Below are positions 7,559 through 15,380 of a stretch of DNA of 64,000 nt, in pieces. The stretch's first letter is position 1; each line of letters starts with the position of its first letter. The position numbers and the translations under genes were made by a program. The DNA comes from DASUPK01 sp963831605 (GTDB taxonomy: Bacteria > Actinomycetota > Thermoleophilia > Solirubrobacterales > 70-9). The stretch is from assembly GCA_963831605.1 (NCBI GenBank), contig CAWHQR010000004.1:61403-125402 (forward strand), written 5' to 3'. The notes under the pieces are model-generated. The model did not search any database and was not told where the DNA came from. It saw nothing but the letters and a program-made list of their open reading frames with translations.

Positions 7559-7986
7559 CGCCCTCCGGCTGCTCCCGCGAAGGCCCGGCCGCAGGCGGAC
7601 CACCTGACCGGATAGACGCGGCTGGTCGAGAGGAAGACGAGCTGGGCGTCGTCACGACGGGCGAGCTCGAGGCAGTTGTAGGCGCCGGTCAGGTTCGTCT
7701 GGACCGTGTAGGCGGTCTCACCGTCGGTGCCCGCGAGGGCGGAGGGCTCGGCCGAGCACTCGATCAGCGCGTCGATCGGCTCGGTCCGCATCAGCTCGTC
7801 CGGGTCGCGGACGTCGCCCGTGACGAAGCGGATTCCGGCCTCCTGGAGGCGCGGCAGGTTGAGCTCCGAGCCTCGCCGGTGCAGGTTGTCGTAGGCGACG
7901 ATCTCCCAGTCGGGATGGCGCCTCGCAGCGAGATACCGAGGCTGGCAGCCCACGAAGCCCGCGCCTCCTGTGATCAGGACCCGCAT
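7555..7986 (-). pseudogene. Truncated NAD-dependent epimerase (CDP-paratose-2-epimerase-like)
   Basis: It begins MRVLITGGAGFVG, a full GxxGxxG nucleotide site, and continues with 'NLHRRGSELNLPRLQEAG' and 'DALIECSAEPSALAG', which are typical of CDP-paratose/CDP-tyvelose 2-epimerase-like SDRs. It ends after 143 aa at 'FLSTSRVYPV' plus 20 unrelated residues, where family members run to about 340 aa. The YxxxK catalytic pair and the substrate domain are absent. The sequence after the GxxGxxG also looks locally scrambled. It is a remnant left next to rfbC, probably by deletion. Confidence 0.75.
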
Positions 7987-8059
7987 CTCGGGGTGAGGTT
8001 AACCGCTGCCCTCTCGGGGAGGTGAACCGCCCGTCTTCTGCGACCATTCCGCGCCGGAT

Positions 8060-9094
8060 ATGAATGAGAGGAACGAGAAACGCGCCCTGATCACCGGCAT
8101 CTCCGGCCAGGACGGCTCCTACCTCGCCGAGCTCCTGCTCGACAAGGGATACGAGGTCCACGGGATCGTGCGGCGCTCATCGAGCTTCAACACCCACCGG
8201 ATCGACCACCTCTACCACGACCCCCACGAGCAGGGGGTCCGGCTCTTCACCCACTACGGCGATCTGACCGACTCGACCGCACTGGTCAAGCTGCTCTACG
8301 AGCTTCAGCCCGCCGAGATCTACCACCTGGGGGCGCAGAGCCACGTTCGCGTCTCCTTCGACATCCCGGAGTACACCTTCGACGTCACAGGGGCCGGCAC
8401 GGTGCGGTTGCTGGAGGCGGTCCGCGAGGCCGGCGTCAACCCGCGCTTCTACCAGGCGTCCTCATCGGAGATGTTCGGTGCGGCGCCGCCGCCGCAGAAC
8501 GAGCAGACGCCCTTCCACCCGCGCAGCCCGTACGGCGTCGCGAAGCTCGCGGCCTACTGGGCGACCGTCAACTACCGCGAGGCGTACGACATGTTCGCCG
8601 TCAACGGGATCCTCTTCAACCACGAGTCCCCGCGCCGTGGCGAGACCTTCGTCACCCGCAAGATCACTCGCGCGGTCGCGCGCATTGCGGCCGGGCTGCA
8701 GGAGCGGCTCTTTCTCGGCAACCTCGACGCCCAGCGCGACTGGGGCTACGCGAAGGAGTACGTCGAGGCCATGTGGCTGATGCTCCAGGCCGACGAGCCC
8801 GAGGACTTCGTGATCGCCACCGGCGAGACGCACACCGTTCGCGAGGCTGTCGAGATCGCCTTCGCCCGGGCCGGTCTGAGCGCCGACGATCATGTGGAGA
8901 TCGATCCGAAGTACTACCGGCCGTCCGAGGTCGATGTGCTGCTGGGCGACGCGTCCAAGGCCAAGGAGGCCCTCGGCTGGGAGGCCAAGGTCCGGTTCAA
9001 GGAGCTGGTCGAGTTGATGGTCGACGCGGACGTTGCCGCCCTCGAGGATCAGATGGCGGGCAAGGTGACTCGCTACAGCCACGAAGGCGCCTAG
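8060..9094 (+). CDS. gmd: GDP-mannose 4,6-dehydratase
   Basis: The 344-aa extended SDR makes GDP-4-dehydro-6-deoxymannose from GDP-mannose. The sequence shows 'ALITGISGQDGSYLAELLL' (NADP site), 'GIVRRSSSFNTHRIDHLY' (the RRSSSFNT GMD signature), 'YQASSSEMFG' with the active-site Ser/Glu, 'FHPRSPYGVAKLAAYW' with the YxxxK pair, and 'FNHESPRRGETFVTRKIT'. Length and motifs are complete. A second, shorter gmd lies at 29112. Its product could feed GDP-fucose or GDP-rhamnose formation through the epimerase at 34846. Confidence 0.95.
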   Translation: MNERNEKRALITGISGQDGSYLAELLLDKGYEVHGIVRRSSSFNTHRIDHLYHDPHEQGVRLFTHYGDLTDSTALVKLLYELQPAEIYHLGAQSHVRVSFDIPEYTFDVTGAGTVRLLEAVREAGVNPRFYQASSSEMFGAAPPPQNEQTPFHPRSPYGVAKLAAYWATVNYREAYDMFAVNGILFNHESPRRGETFVTRKITRAVARIAAGLQERLFLGNLDAQRDWGYAKEYVEAMWLMLQADEPEDFVIATGETHTVREAVEIAFARAGLSADDHVEIDPKYYRPSEVDVLLGDASKAKEALGWEAKVRFKELVELMVDADVAALEDQMAGKVTRYSHEGA

Positions 9095-9109
9095 CCGGCG
9101 CCCACGCCC

Positions 9110-9805
9110 TCACTTCTCGGCGATCGGGGACCCCTCCAGAGGCGGCAGGCCCTCTGTGAGCGACGTGATGGCGTAGTCGGCTCCGGCCTCGCGGAGCTGG
9201 TCGGCGCTGTAGTGGTGGCTGCCGACTCCGACGCACTCGATCCCGGCCGCGTGGGCGCCGGTCACGTCGAGGGGGGTGTCGCCGACGCTGAAGGCACGGT
9301 CGCGCTCGACCTCCGCTCCGTAGACGAGACTCGCGCGCTGCAGAGCGATCTTGGTCAGTTCGCCGCGCTCTTCCGAATCGGAGCCGTAGCCCCCGAAGGA
9401 GAAGAACCGGTTGAGGTTGGCTCGGTGCAGCTTGATGTGCGCAGCTGCCTCGACGTTGCCTGTGACGATCCCGAGCAGGTATCCCCCGTCGATCAGCTCG
9501 GAAAGGAGCTCGTCGACGCCCGGCAGGACCTCATAGCCCTTCGACTCCCGGACGGTCTGGTGGAGGTGGAAATTGCGCCGTTCCATCAGGCGCGTGAATT
9601 CCTTGCTCTCCGGCTCTCTCTTCAGCTCCGCCTCGAAGGTCTTTCTGCCGACCACGGGATCGGTCATTCCCGTGTCGGTGAACTTCCCGATGTCGGCCGG
9701 GATCCCGTAGAGCTCGTCGAAGGCGAGCCGCCAGGAAGCTGCTCCAGCACCGGACGTATTGATCAGGGTGCCGTCGATGTCGAAGAGGATGGCGAGTGTG
9801 TCCAT
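9110..9805 (-). CDS. HAD-superfamily phosphatase
   Basis: This 231-aa haloacid-dehalogenase hydrolase has motif I 'LAILFDIDGTLINTSG' (the nucleophile Asp is the first of DID), motif II 'LLGIVTGN', and motif III/IV 'RAFSVGDTPLDVTGA'. A helical cap lies between motifs I and II. It resembles phosphoglycolate-phosphatase/beta-phosphoglucomutase-type members, so a small phosphorylated sugar is a likely substrate, but this is family-level inference. It is convergent with gmd (15-bp gap) and divergent from the GT4 at 9870. Confidence 0.85.
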   Translation of the reverse strand: MDTLAILFDIDGTLINTSGAGAASWRLAFDELYGIPADIGKFTDTGMTDPVVGRKTFEAELKREPESKEFTRLMERRNFHLHQTVRESKGYEVLPGVDELLSELIDGGYLLGIVTGNVEAAAHIKLHRANLNRFFSFGGYGSDSEERGELTKIALQRASLVYGAEVERDRAFSVGDTPLDVTGAHAAGIECVGVGSHHYSADQLREAGADYAITSLTEGLPPLEGSPIAEK

Positions 9806-9869
9806 GGACGTGGTGCCTTCCGGCGTGCCGGGCGCTGAGACTAGGCGAAGCCGGGTACCGTCGCGCGCG

Positions 9870-11045
9870 ATGAAGATTGCGATCGTCTACGACTGCCTCT
9901 TCCCCAACACCGTCGGGGGTGCCGAGCGCTGGTACCGCAATCTCGCCGAGCGACTCGGCGCGAGCCATTCGGTCACCTACCTGACCCGCAGGCAGTGGGG
10001 GGAGGAGGGGCCGGAGACCCCCTTCGCGACGCTGGCGGTCTCTCCGGCGAGCGAGCTCTACACGCGCTCCGGGCGGCGGCGCATCTGGCCTCCGCTTCGC
10101 TTCGGCCTCGGCGTCTTCTGGCACCTGCTCCGCCACGGACGGCGCTACGACGCCGTCCACACCGCGTCATTCCCGTACTTCCAGGTGATCGGGGCGCGGC
10201 TCGCGCTCTGGCTCTCACGCTCGTCCGCGCCGCTGATCGTCGACTGGCATGAGGTCTGGGGACGCCGGTACTGGCGCTCCTACCTGGGCCCAGTCGCCGG
10301 GCGGATCGGCTTCGCCGTGGAGCGCCTCTGCCTGCGTCTTCCCGACCGGAGCTTCACCTTCTCGCTCCTCGCCGAGGAGCGCCTGCGCGAATACGGTCAC
10401 CGCGCCCCGATCGCGAGGCTCACCGGCGAGTACGCCGGCGATGACTGGGCCGATTCCCGTTCACGCGACGACGCGGCGGCCGAGCCCGAGCCGCCGCTGG
10501 TGATCTCCGCGGGGCGCCACATCCCGGAGAAGCGCGTGCCGGAGATTCCCGCCGCGATCGCCGCCGCCCGCAGGCGTGTCCCCGGCCTGCGCGGCGTGAT
10601 CCTCGGCGACGGCCCCGACTTCGAGGCGACTCGGGAGCGCATCCGCGAACTGGGCCTCGAGGATGAGGTCGAGCTGTCCGGGCGGGTCGACCACGCCGAG
10701 CTCATGCGCCGGATCGCGGCGGCGTCCTGCCTGCTCCACCCCTCCGAGCGGGAGGGCTACGGCATGGTGGTCGTCGAGGCGGTCTCCCTGGGGACCCCCG
10801 CGATCGTCGTCCGGGGATCAGAGAACGCGGCCACCGAGCTCGTCGATGACGGCGTCAACGGCTTCGTCGTCGAGTCGGCGGAGACGGAGGCGATGGCCGA
10901 CGCGATCGTCCGGGCGGTGGAGGGCGGCTCGGGCCTTCGCACCTCCTCCTTCGACTGGTACCGGGACCGCCGGGAGGAGCTCTCGATCGAGAAGTCGCTG
11001 GCGGAGGTCGAGGCCTCGTATGGGTCGGTCCCGGAGGCGCCATGA
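9870..11045 (+). CDS. Family 4 glycosyltransferase
   Basis: This retaining GT-B enzyme of 391 aa starts 'MKIAIVYDCLFPNTVGGAE', the usual donor-side loop. The C-terminal half has 'ISAGRHIPEKRVPEIPAA', 'GVILGDGPDFEAT', and the GT4 motif 'HPSEREGYGMVVVEAVSLG' containing the E-x7-E pair. The frame is open upstream to about 9759, but ATG 9870 starts exactly at the first strand of the fold. Its TGA overlaps the ATG of the FkbM methyltransferase, so the two are coupled and probably act on the same glycan. Confidence 0.9.
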   Translation: MKIAIVYDCLFPNTVGGAERWYRNLAERLGASHSVTYLTRRQWGEEGPETPFATLAVSPASELYTRSGRRRIWPPLRFGLGVFWHLLRHGRRYDAVHTASFPYFQVIGARLALWLSRSSAPLIVDWHEVWGRRYWRSYLGPVAGRIGFAVERLCLRLPDRSFTFSLLAEERLREYGHRAPIARLTGEYAGDDWADSRSRDDAAAEPEPPLVISAGRHIPEKRVPEIPAAIAAARRRVPGLRGVILGDGPDFEATRERIRELGLEDEVELSGRVDHAELMRRIAAASCLLHPSEREGYGMVVVEAVSLGTPAIVVRGSENAATELVDDGVNGFVVESAETEAMADAIVRAVEGGSGLRTSSFDWYRDRREELSIEKSLAEVEASYGSVPEAP

Positions 11046-11827
11046 GCCCGCTCGGCGACCGGCCGCTCGGCTTCATCGCGCGCGAGGCCGTCCGCCCCTC
11101 GAACTGGGTGGCGCTCGCCCGGATGCCGCGTCGCTACCGCCACCCCGCCGACGGCGCCCGGCGGTACTTCACGCCCGGCGGGGACTATCCGTACCGGTGC
11201 GAGGTCCGCACCCCGCTCGGCATGGTGGCCCCGACCCTCCACAGCCAGCACGACATGATCACCGTCAACGAGATCTTCTGCCGGGAGGACTACCGGGTCT
11301 CGGATGAGGCCGAGGTGATCGTGGACGTCGGATCGAACATCGGGATCTCGGCGCTGTACTTCCTGACCCGCACCGAGCGGGCGCGGGCCTGGCTCTTCGA
11401 GCCGGTGCCGCGGAACACCGAGCGCCTGCGCGAGAACCTCGCCTCATTCGAGGGGCGGTGGCGCCTGGAGGAGGCTGCGGTCGCGGACCGCGAAGGCGAG
11501 GAGACCTTCTCGATCGAGCCGACCGGCCGCTACGGCGGGCTCGGGCCCGGCCAGGCCGACTCCATCGCCGTGCGGGTTCGCCACATCGACGACGTGCTCC
11601 GGGAGGTGCTCGAGGAGGAGGGCACGATCGACGTGCTCAAACTCGACACCGAGGGCGTCGAGGCCCGCACGCTCGCGGCGGCCTCCCCCGAGCTGCTCTC
11701 TCGGGTCGGTGTGATCTTCGCCGAGGACTTCGCCAGGGAGATCCATCCGCCTCCGGGCTTCCGGGCATCGCGCCGGGCGTCGGTGCTGCGGCTCTCTCAG
11801 CCGGACTCGGCCGCCGCACGCTCGTAG
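11042..11827 (+). CDS. FkbM-family methyltransferase
   Basis: This 261-aa enzyme should O-methylate a sugar hydroxyl with SAM. It shows the FkbM Rossmann start 'VIVDVGSNIGISALYFL' (about residues 95-111), 'AWLFEPVPRN' for cofactor ribose binding, and 'IDVLKLDTEGVEARTL', the late FkbM signature. The ATGA overlap with the upstream GT4 suggests that the sugar just added is methylated. The last ~30 bases overlap the end of the convergent GT4 at 11797. Confidence 0.87.
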   Translation: MSPLGDRPLGFIAREAVRPSNWVALARMPRRYRHPADGARRYFTPGGDYPYRCEVRTPLGMVAPTLHSQHDMITVNEIFCREDYRVSDEAEVIVDVGSNIGISALYFLTRTERARAWLFEPVPRNTERLRENLASFEGRWRLEEAAVADREGEETFSIEPTGRYGGLGPGQADSIAVRVRHIDDVLREVLEEEGTIDVLKLDTEGVEARTLAAASPELLSRVGVIFAEDFAREIHPPPGFRASRRASVLRLSQPDSAAARS

Positions 11828-12969
11828 ACGTCCTCGTAGCGCTCGGCGATCCGGTCCCAGGTGAACTCCTCCAGCCAGCGGGACCGCCCACTCGCGGCAA
11901 GCCGCGAGCGCTCGTCCTCGTCGTTCCACAACCGGCCGACCGCGGCGGCGAAGTCGTCCGGGCTCGCGTTGACCACTCCGTTCTCGTGAACGGAGGGGAC
12001 GACCACGCCGCCCCCGGTCCATTCGGCGATCTCCTCGGCGTTGCCGGCGGCGGTGCTCACGAACGGCGTCCCGGAAGCGACAGCCTCGAAGAGCACCAGC
12101 GGCGAGCATTCGACCTGGGAGCCGAAGACGAAGAGATCGGCCGCCGCGTAGGCGGAGAGCACCTCGGCTCGCGGGACGTCGAGGATCCTCACCCGCTTGC
12201 GGCCCGCGGTCCCGATCCGGGCGGTCAGCGCCCGGCGCCGGCAGTCCCACTGGCAGCCTGCGCGCAGCGGCCTGTTCCCGATCACGACCAGCGTGCCGCC
12301 GCCGGTGTCGGCCCGCCGAAAGCCCTCGATTGCGAGGGCGTGGCCCTTGCGCCAGTTGTGCGGCCCGACGGTGAGCAGCAGCGGCTCGGCAGGGTCGATC
12401 CCGTGCCGCTCGCGGAAGTCCGAGTCCGTGCCCTCGAACTCCTCGCGGCTCGCGCCGTTCGGGACGACGTTCAGGTTCTCGAGCGCGGCGCGGCGCGCGA
12501 ACTCGATGTCCTGGTAGGTGCCGGAGTGGAAGATCAGCTCGTCGAAGCTCCGGAGCGCCGCGGGCAGGGTCGCGAAGTAGTCCTCATAGGCGCGGTCCGT
12601 GAGCCCCGAGAAGCCGCACGGAGCGAGGACGGTCCCAGCCGGGATCCGGTCGAGCACATCGATCAGCGCGTCCGTCGTCCATTGCTGGGCGGCGTAGGTC
12701 ATGACGACGTCAAAGCCGCCGTCCACGACGAAGCTGCGGTAACGGTCGACCTCTCCTCTCATCCCCCGAACCGCGTTCCCGGAGATCTCGAACTGCTCGA
12801 TCCGCGCCCCGTCCAGCTCGGCCTCCTGCCGGTGGGGCAGGCGTGTGGTGGCCACCGTGACCTCATGTCCGCGCCGGACGAGCTCCCGCGAGACGTTCCT
12901 GACCACGGCCTGGGCTCCCCCCGGACTCGGGTGGTAGAACTCGACGCAGTGCAGGATTCTCAGAGCCAT
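11797..12969 (-). CDS. Family 4 glycosyltransferase
   Basis: The 390-aa GT-B enzyme begins 'MALRILHCVEFYHPSPGG' from ATG 12969; longer upstream frames lack homology. It contains 'LLTVGPHNWRKGHALAI' at the start of the C-domain and 'FGSQVECSPLVLFEAVASG', the E-x7-E nucleotide-sugar motif. A stretch 'GCQWDCRRRALTARIG' is an unusual Cys-containing insertion near the middle of the C-domain. It overlaps the FkbM gene tail to tail by 31 bp and is divergent from the methyltransferase at 13011. Confidence 0.88.
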   Translation of the reverse strand: MALRILHCVEFYHPSPGGAQAVVRNVSRELVRRGHEVTVATTRLPHRQEAELDGARIEQFEISGNAVRGMRGEVDRYRSFVVDGGFDVVMTYAAQQWTTDALIDVLDRIPAGTVLAPCGFSGLTDRAYEDYFATLPAALRSFDELIFHSGTYQDIEFARRAALENLNVVPNGASREEFEGTDSDFRERHGIDPAEPLLLTVGPHNWRKGHALAIEGFRRADTGGGTLVVIGNRPLRAGCQWDCRRRALTARIGTAGRKRVRILDVPRAEVLSAYAAADLFVFGSQVECSPLVLFEAVASGTPFVSTAAGNAEEIAEWTGGGVVVPSVHENGVVNASPDDFAAAVGRLWNDEDERSRLAASGRSRWLEEFTWDRIAERYEDVYERAAAESG

Positions 12970-13010
12970 GCCGTGACCGCGGCGCTCTGGGCCGTGGGGT
13001 GCGCAGGGTA

Positions 13011-13720
13011 GTGAGCGGACTGCGCCTGAACCTCGGCTCCGGGACGACACCCATCCCGGGTTTCGTCAACGTGGACGCGCTGGAGGATGCGCCCGGGGTC
13101 GATGTCGTCGCCGACATCGGCGAGCGGCTGCCCTTCGACGACGGCGCGGCGGAGCTCGTCTACGCCAGTCACCTGCTCGAGCATTTCGCGACCGACCGGG
13201 TGCCCGATCTGCTGGCCGAGTGGCGTCGCGTGCTTCGCCCTGGCGGGGTCCTGCTGATCGCGGTCCCCGACCTGGAGGCGATCGCCTCGGTCCTGATCTC
13301 GCGCGAGGACTGGTTCACGCCGCCGCACGACCCCTGGATCGGGGCGATCTACGGAGGCCAGAAGGACGAGTACGACTTCCACAAGACAGGGTTCACCGGC
13401 CCGTGGCTCGCCCATTTGATGCGGGAGGCCGGCTTCGGCCAGATCGAACGGGTCACCCGGTTCGAGGAGATACCCGGTCGCCGATGCGTCCTTCTCGCCG
13501 CTGCCGTTTGGGGTCAACATCTCCCTGAACATGCGCGGGATCGCAGGTGGCGCGGACCGTCTCGAGGAGACGATGGCGACCGGCGACTGGGTCCGCATTT
13601 TCGACTGGGTTCGATCGCCTCCTGATGTTCGCCATGCACGTCTCGACCGGGCTCCGTGCTCGGTTCATGAGGCGTCGGCGGGCCCGACTCGAGCGTTCGC
13701 TGCGGTTCCCGGGGCGATCG
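13011..13720 (+). pseudogene. SAM-dependent methyltransferase, frameshifted
   Basis: From GTG 13011 the product reads 'SGLRLNLGSGTTPIPGF', then 'LPFDDGAAELVYASHLLEH' and 'EWRRVLRPGGVLLIAVPD', a clear class I methyltransferase with an added 'GFTGPWLAHLMREAGF' helix. At about 13480 the protein must change frame to continue as 'DASFSPLPFGVNISLNMR'. A second change near 13600 would join 'FDRLLMFAMHVSTGLRARF'. Without the shifts it ends in a nonsense tail at 13625. The last part runs without a stop into the ATG of the next glycosyltransferase, so a fused protein is possible. Confidence 0.6.
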
Positions 13721-14519
13721 ATGAGCGACGAGCGGCCGCGGATCAGCGTCGTCATCCCGACCTACCAGCGGGCCGCAGACTGCCTTGTCGCGGTCGAATC
13801 CGCGCTGGAACAGGAGCTCTGCCCCGCTCGAGGTGCTCGTCTGCGATGACGGCTCCACGGATGAGACGGAGGAGGTGTTCACGAGGCTGTCAGGAGAGGA
13901 TCCGCGCGTCCGGTACCTGAGCCTCCCGGAGAACCACGGTACGCCCGCGCCGGCCCGAAATCTCGGCATCGCCAGCAGCAGGGGCGATTGGATCGCCTTT
14001 CTCGACTCGGACGATCGATGGCTGCCGGCGAAATTGGCGAAGCAGAGCGAGTTCTTCGCCCACGGCGGCTACGACGTCGTGGCCTCCGACGCCGAGCGCA
14101 CGAGCGGCGGCTCCTATTTCGGTCTGCAGGGTCGCCGCGAGCTCGAGCGCAGGGAGTTCCTCGCCCACAATCCGGTGATCGTCTCGAGTGCGGTCGCCCG
14201 CAAGTCGGTCCTCGCGGCGGCCGGGGGCTTTCCTACCTCGGCGCTCGGGTACGGCATCCGTGGCGTCGAGGATTACGGGCTGTGGATGCTGCTCGCCTAT
14301 GCCGGGTGCCGCTTCCTGCTGCTCCCGGACGAACTCGTCGTCTACGACGACTCCGCCCGGGGTCGGATGAGTGACGCCGTCTACCGGCAGGAGGCGGCGG
14401 CCGCGGCGGTGCGCTGGCGGACTTGGCTCAAGCGGCCGCTCGACGGTGCGGTACTGCGCTCAGCTGTCCTCGGCACCGTCGACGCCGCCCGCTGGCGCTT
14501 CGGGCGTCGCGTTCAGTAG
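13721..14519 (+). pseudogene. Family 2 glycosyltransferase, frameshifted
   Basis: It starts MSDERPRISVVIPTYQRAAD, a textbook GT2 opening, but reaches a stop after LEQEL unless the frame moves by one near 13815, where it continues as 'APLEVLVCDDGSTDETEEV', 'WIAFLDSDDRW' (DxD-like site) and 'GVEDYGLWMLLAYAG'. After the shift it is intact to the TAG at 14519, giving about 265 aa. All GT2 motifs are present in the joined frame. Its end overlaps the convergent methyltransferase by 60 bp. Confidence 0.7.
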
Positions 14520-15365
14520 ATGCGCGGTCCGGTCGTCGATCCACTCGGTCCCACGCACCTCGGTCGAGAACCGGCCGAACGGCTTCTCAGGCTTCTCGAT
14601 CACCGCGATGTACGGGTACAGGTGGATTCCCTCGATGATCTGCTGGAGGCCTGTCGTCGGCTGATCCTCGCTCGCAACCTCGGGGTCCAGGAAGGACAGG
14701 CCCCGCGCCAGACCGCCGAGGTAGGAATGAAACTCGTTGTCCGCCCCGCCAATGTCCTCGCAGATGTAGACGCCGCCGTTCGAGATGTGCGGCAGCAGCG
14801 CCTCAAGCGTGGCGACCTGGTGCTCCGGGACGTGACTGCCGTCATCGATGACGATGTCGATCTGCGGGACGCGATCGACGAAGGTCCTCCAGAAGCCGCG
14901 ATCCGACTGGTCGCCGATGACGATCTCGATGTGGTCGGACTCGAATCGGAGACATTCCTGATCGATGTCGATGCCGTGGATCGTCGCTTTCCCGCCGAAA
15001 TACTCGCGCCACATTCCCAGGCTGCCGCCGCTATACACCCCGACCTCGACAACGTTGACGGCCCGGCCAACGAACCTGCCGAGATGACGGGCGTAGACCT
15101 TGAAGTACTGTCGTGGTTTCCAGATTCCGGCACCCTCGCGGTGGGCATCGAAGATCTCAAACAGGCGGTTCTCGCCGACATCCTCCCGATCCACGGCAGC
15201 ATGATCGGGACTCAAGTTCTCGGCAAATTCGGCGCCCGCCGCGGCGAACGCCTCGTTCACTTGCCGAGTGACCCATCCCGGCGCCAGCCGCTGTGCGACG
15301 CGCAGCGGTAGAGAGCTTCTGCGTGTTCCATCCCCTGGTCCCTGCACCAGCATCGACGAGATCAT
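14460..15365 (-). CDS. SAM methyltransferase (CmcI/cephalosporin-hydroxylase-like)
   Basis: The 301-aa product has a core 'VVEVGVYSGGSLGMWREYF' for SAM binding, 'HGIDIDQECLRF', and 'IDIVIDDGSHVPEHQVATL', the signature of the CmcI-like methyltransferase group often found in glycan loci. 'VYICEDIGGADNEFHSYLG' follows. ATG 15365 is taken as start; ATG 15353 is nearly as good, and neither has a clear ribosome site. It is divergent from the fused glycosyltransferase, leaving only about 15 bp between starts, so promoters must lie within coding sequence. Confidence 0.78.
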   Translation of the reverse strand: MISSMLVQGPGDGTRRSSLPLRVAQRLAPGWVTRQVNEAFAAAGAEFAENLSPDHAAVDREDVGENRLFEIFDAHREGAGIWKPRQYFKVYARHLGRFVGRAVNVVEVGVYSGGSLGMWREYFGGKATIHGIDIDQECLRFESDHIEIVIGDQSDRGFWRTFVDRVPQIDIVIDDGSHVPEHQVATLEALLPHISNGGVYICEDIGGADNEFHSYLGGLARGLSFLDPEVASEDQPTTGLQQIIEGIHLYPYIAVIEKPEKPFGRFSTEVRGTEWIDDRTAHLLNATPEAPAGGVDGAEDS

Positions 15366-15380
15366 AGGTTGCACGGTCGG

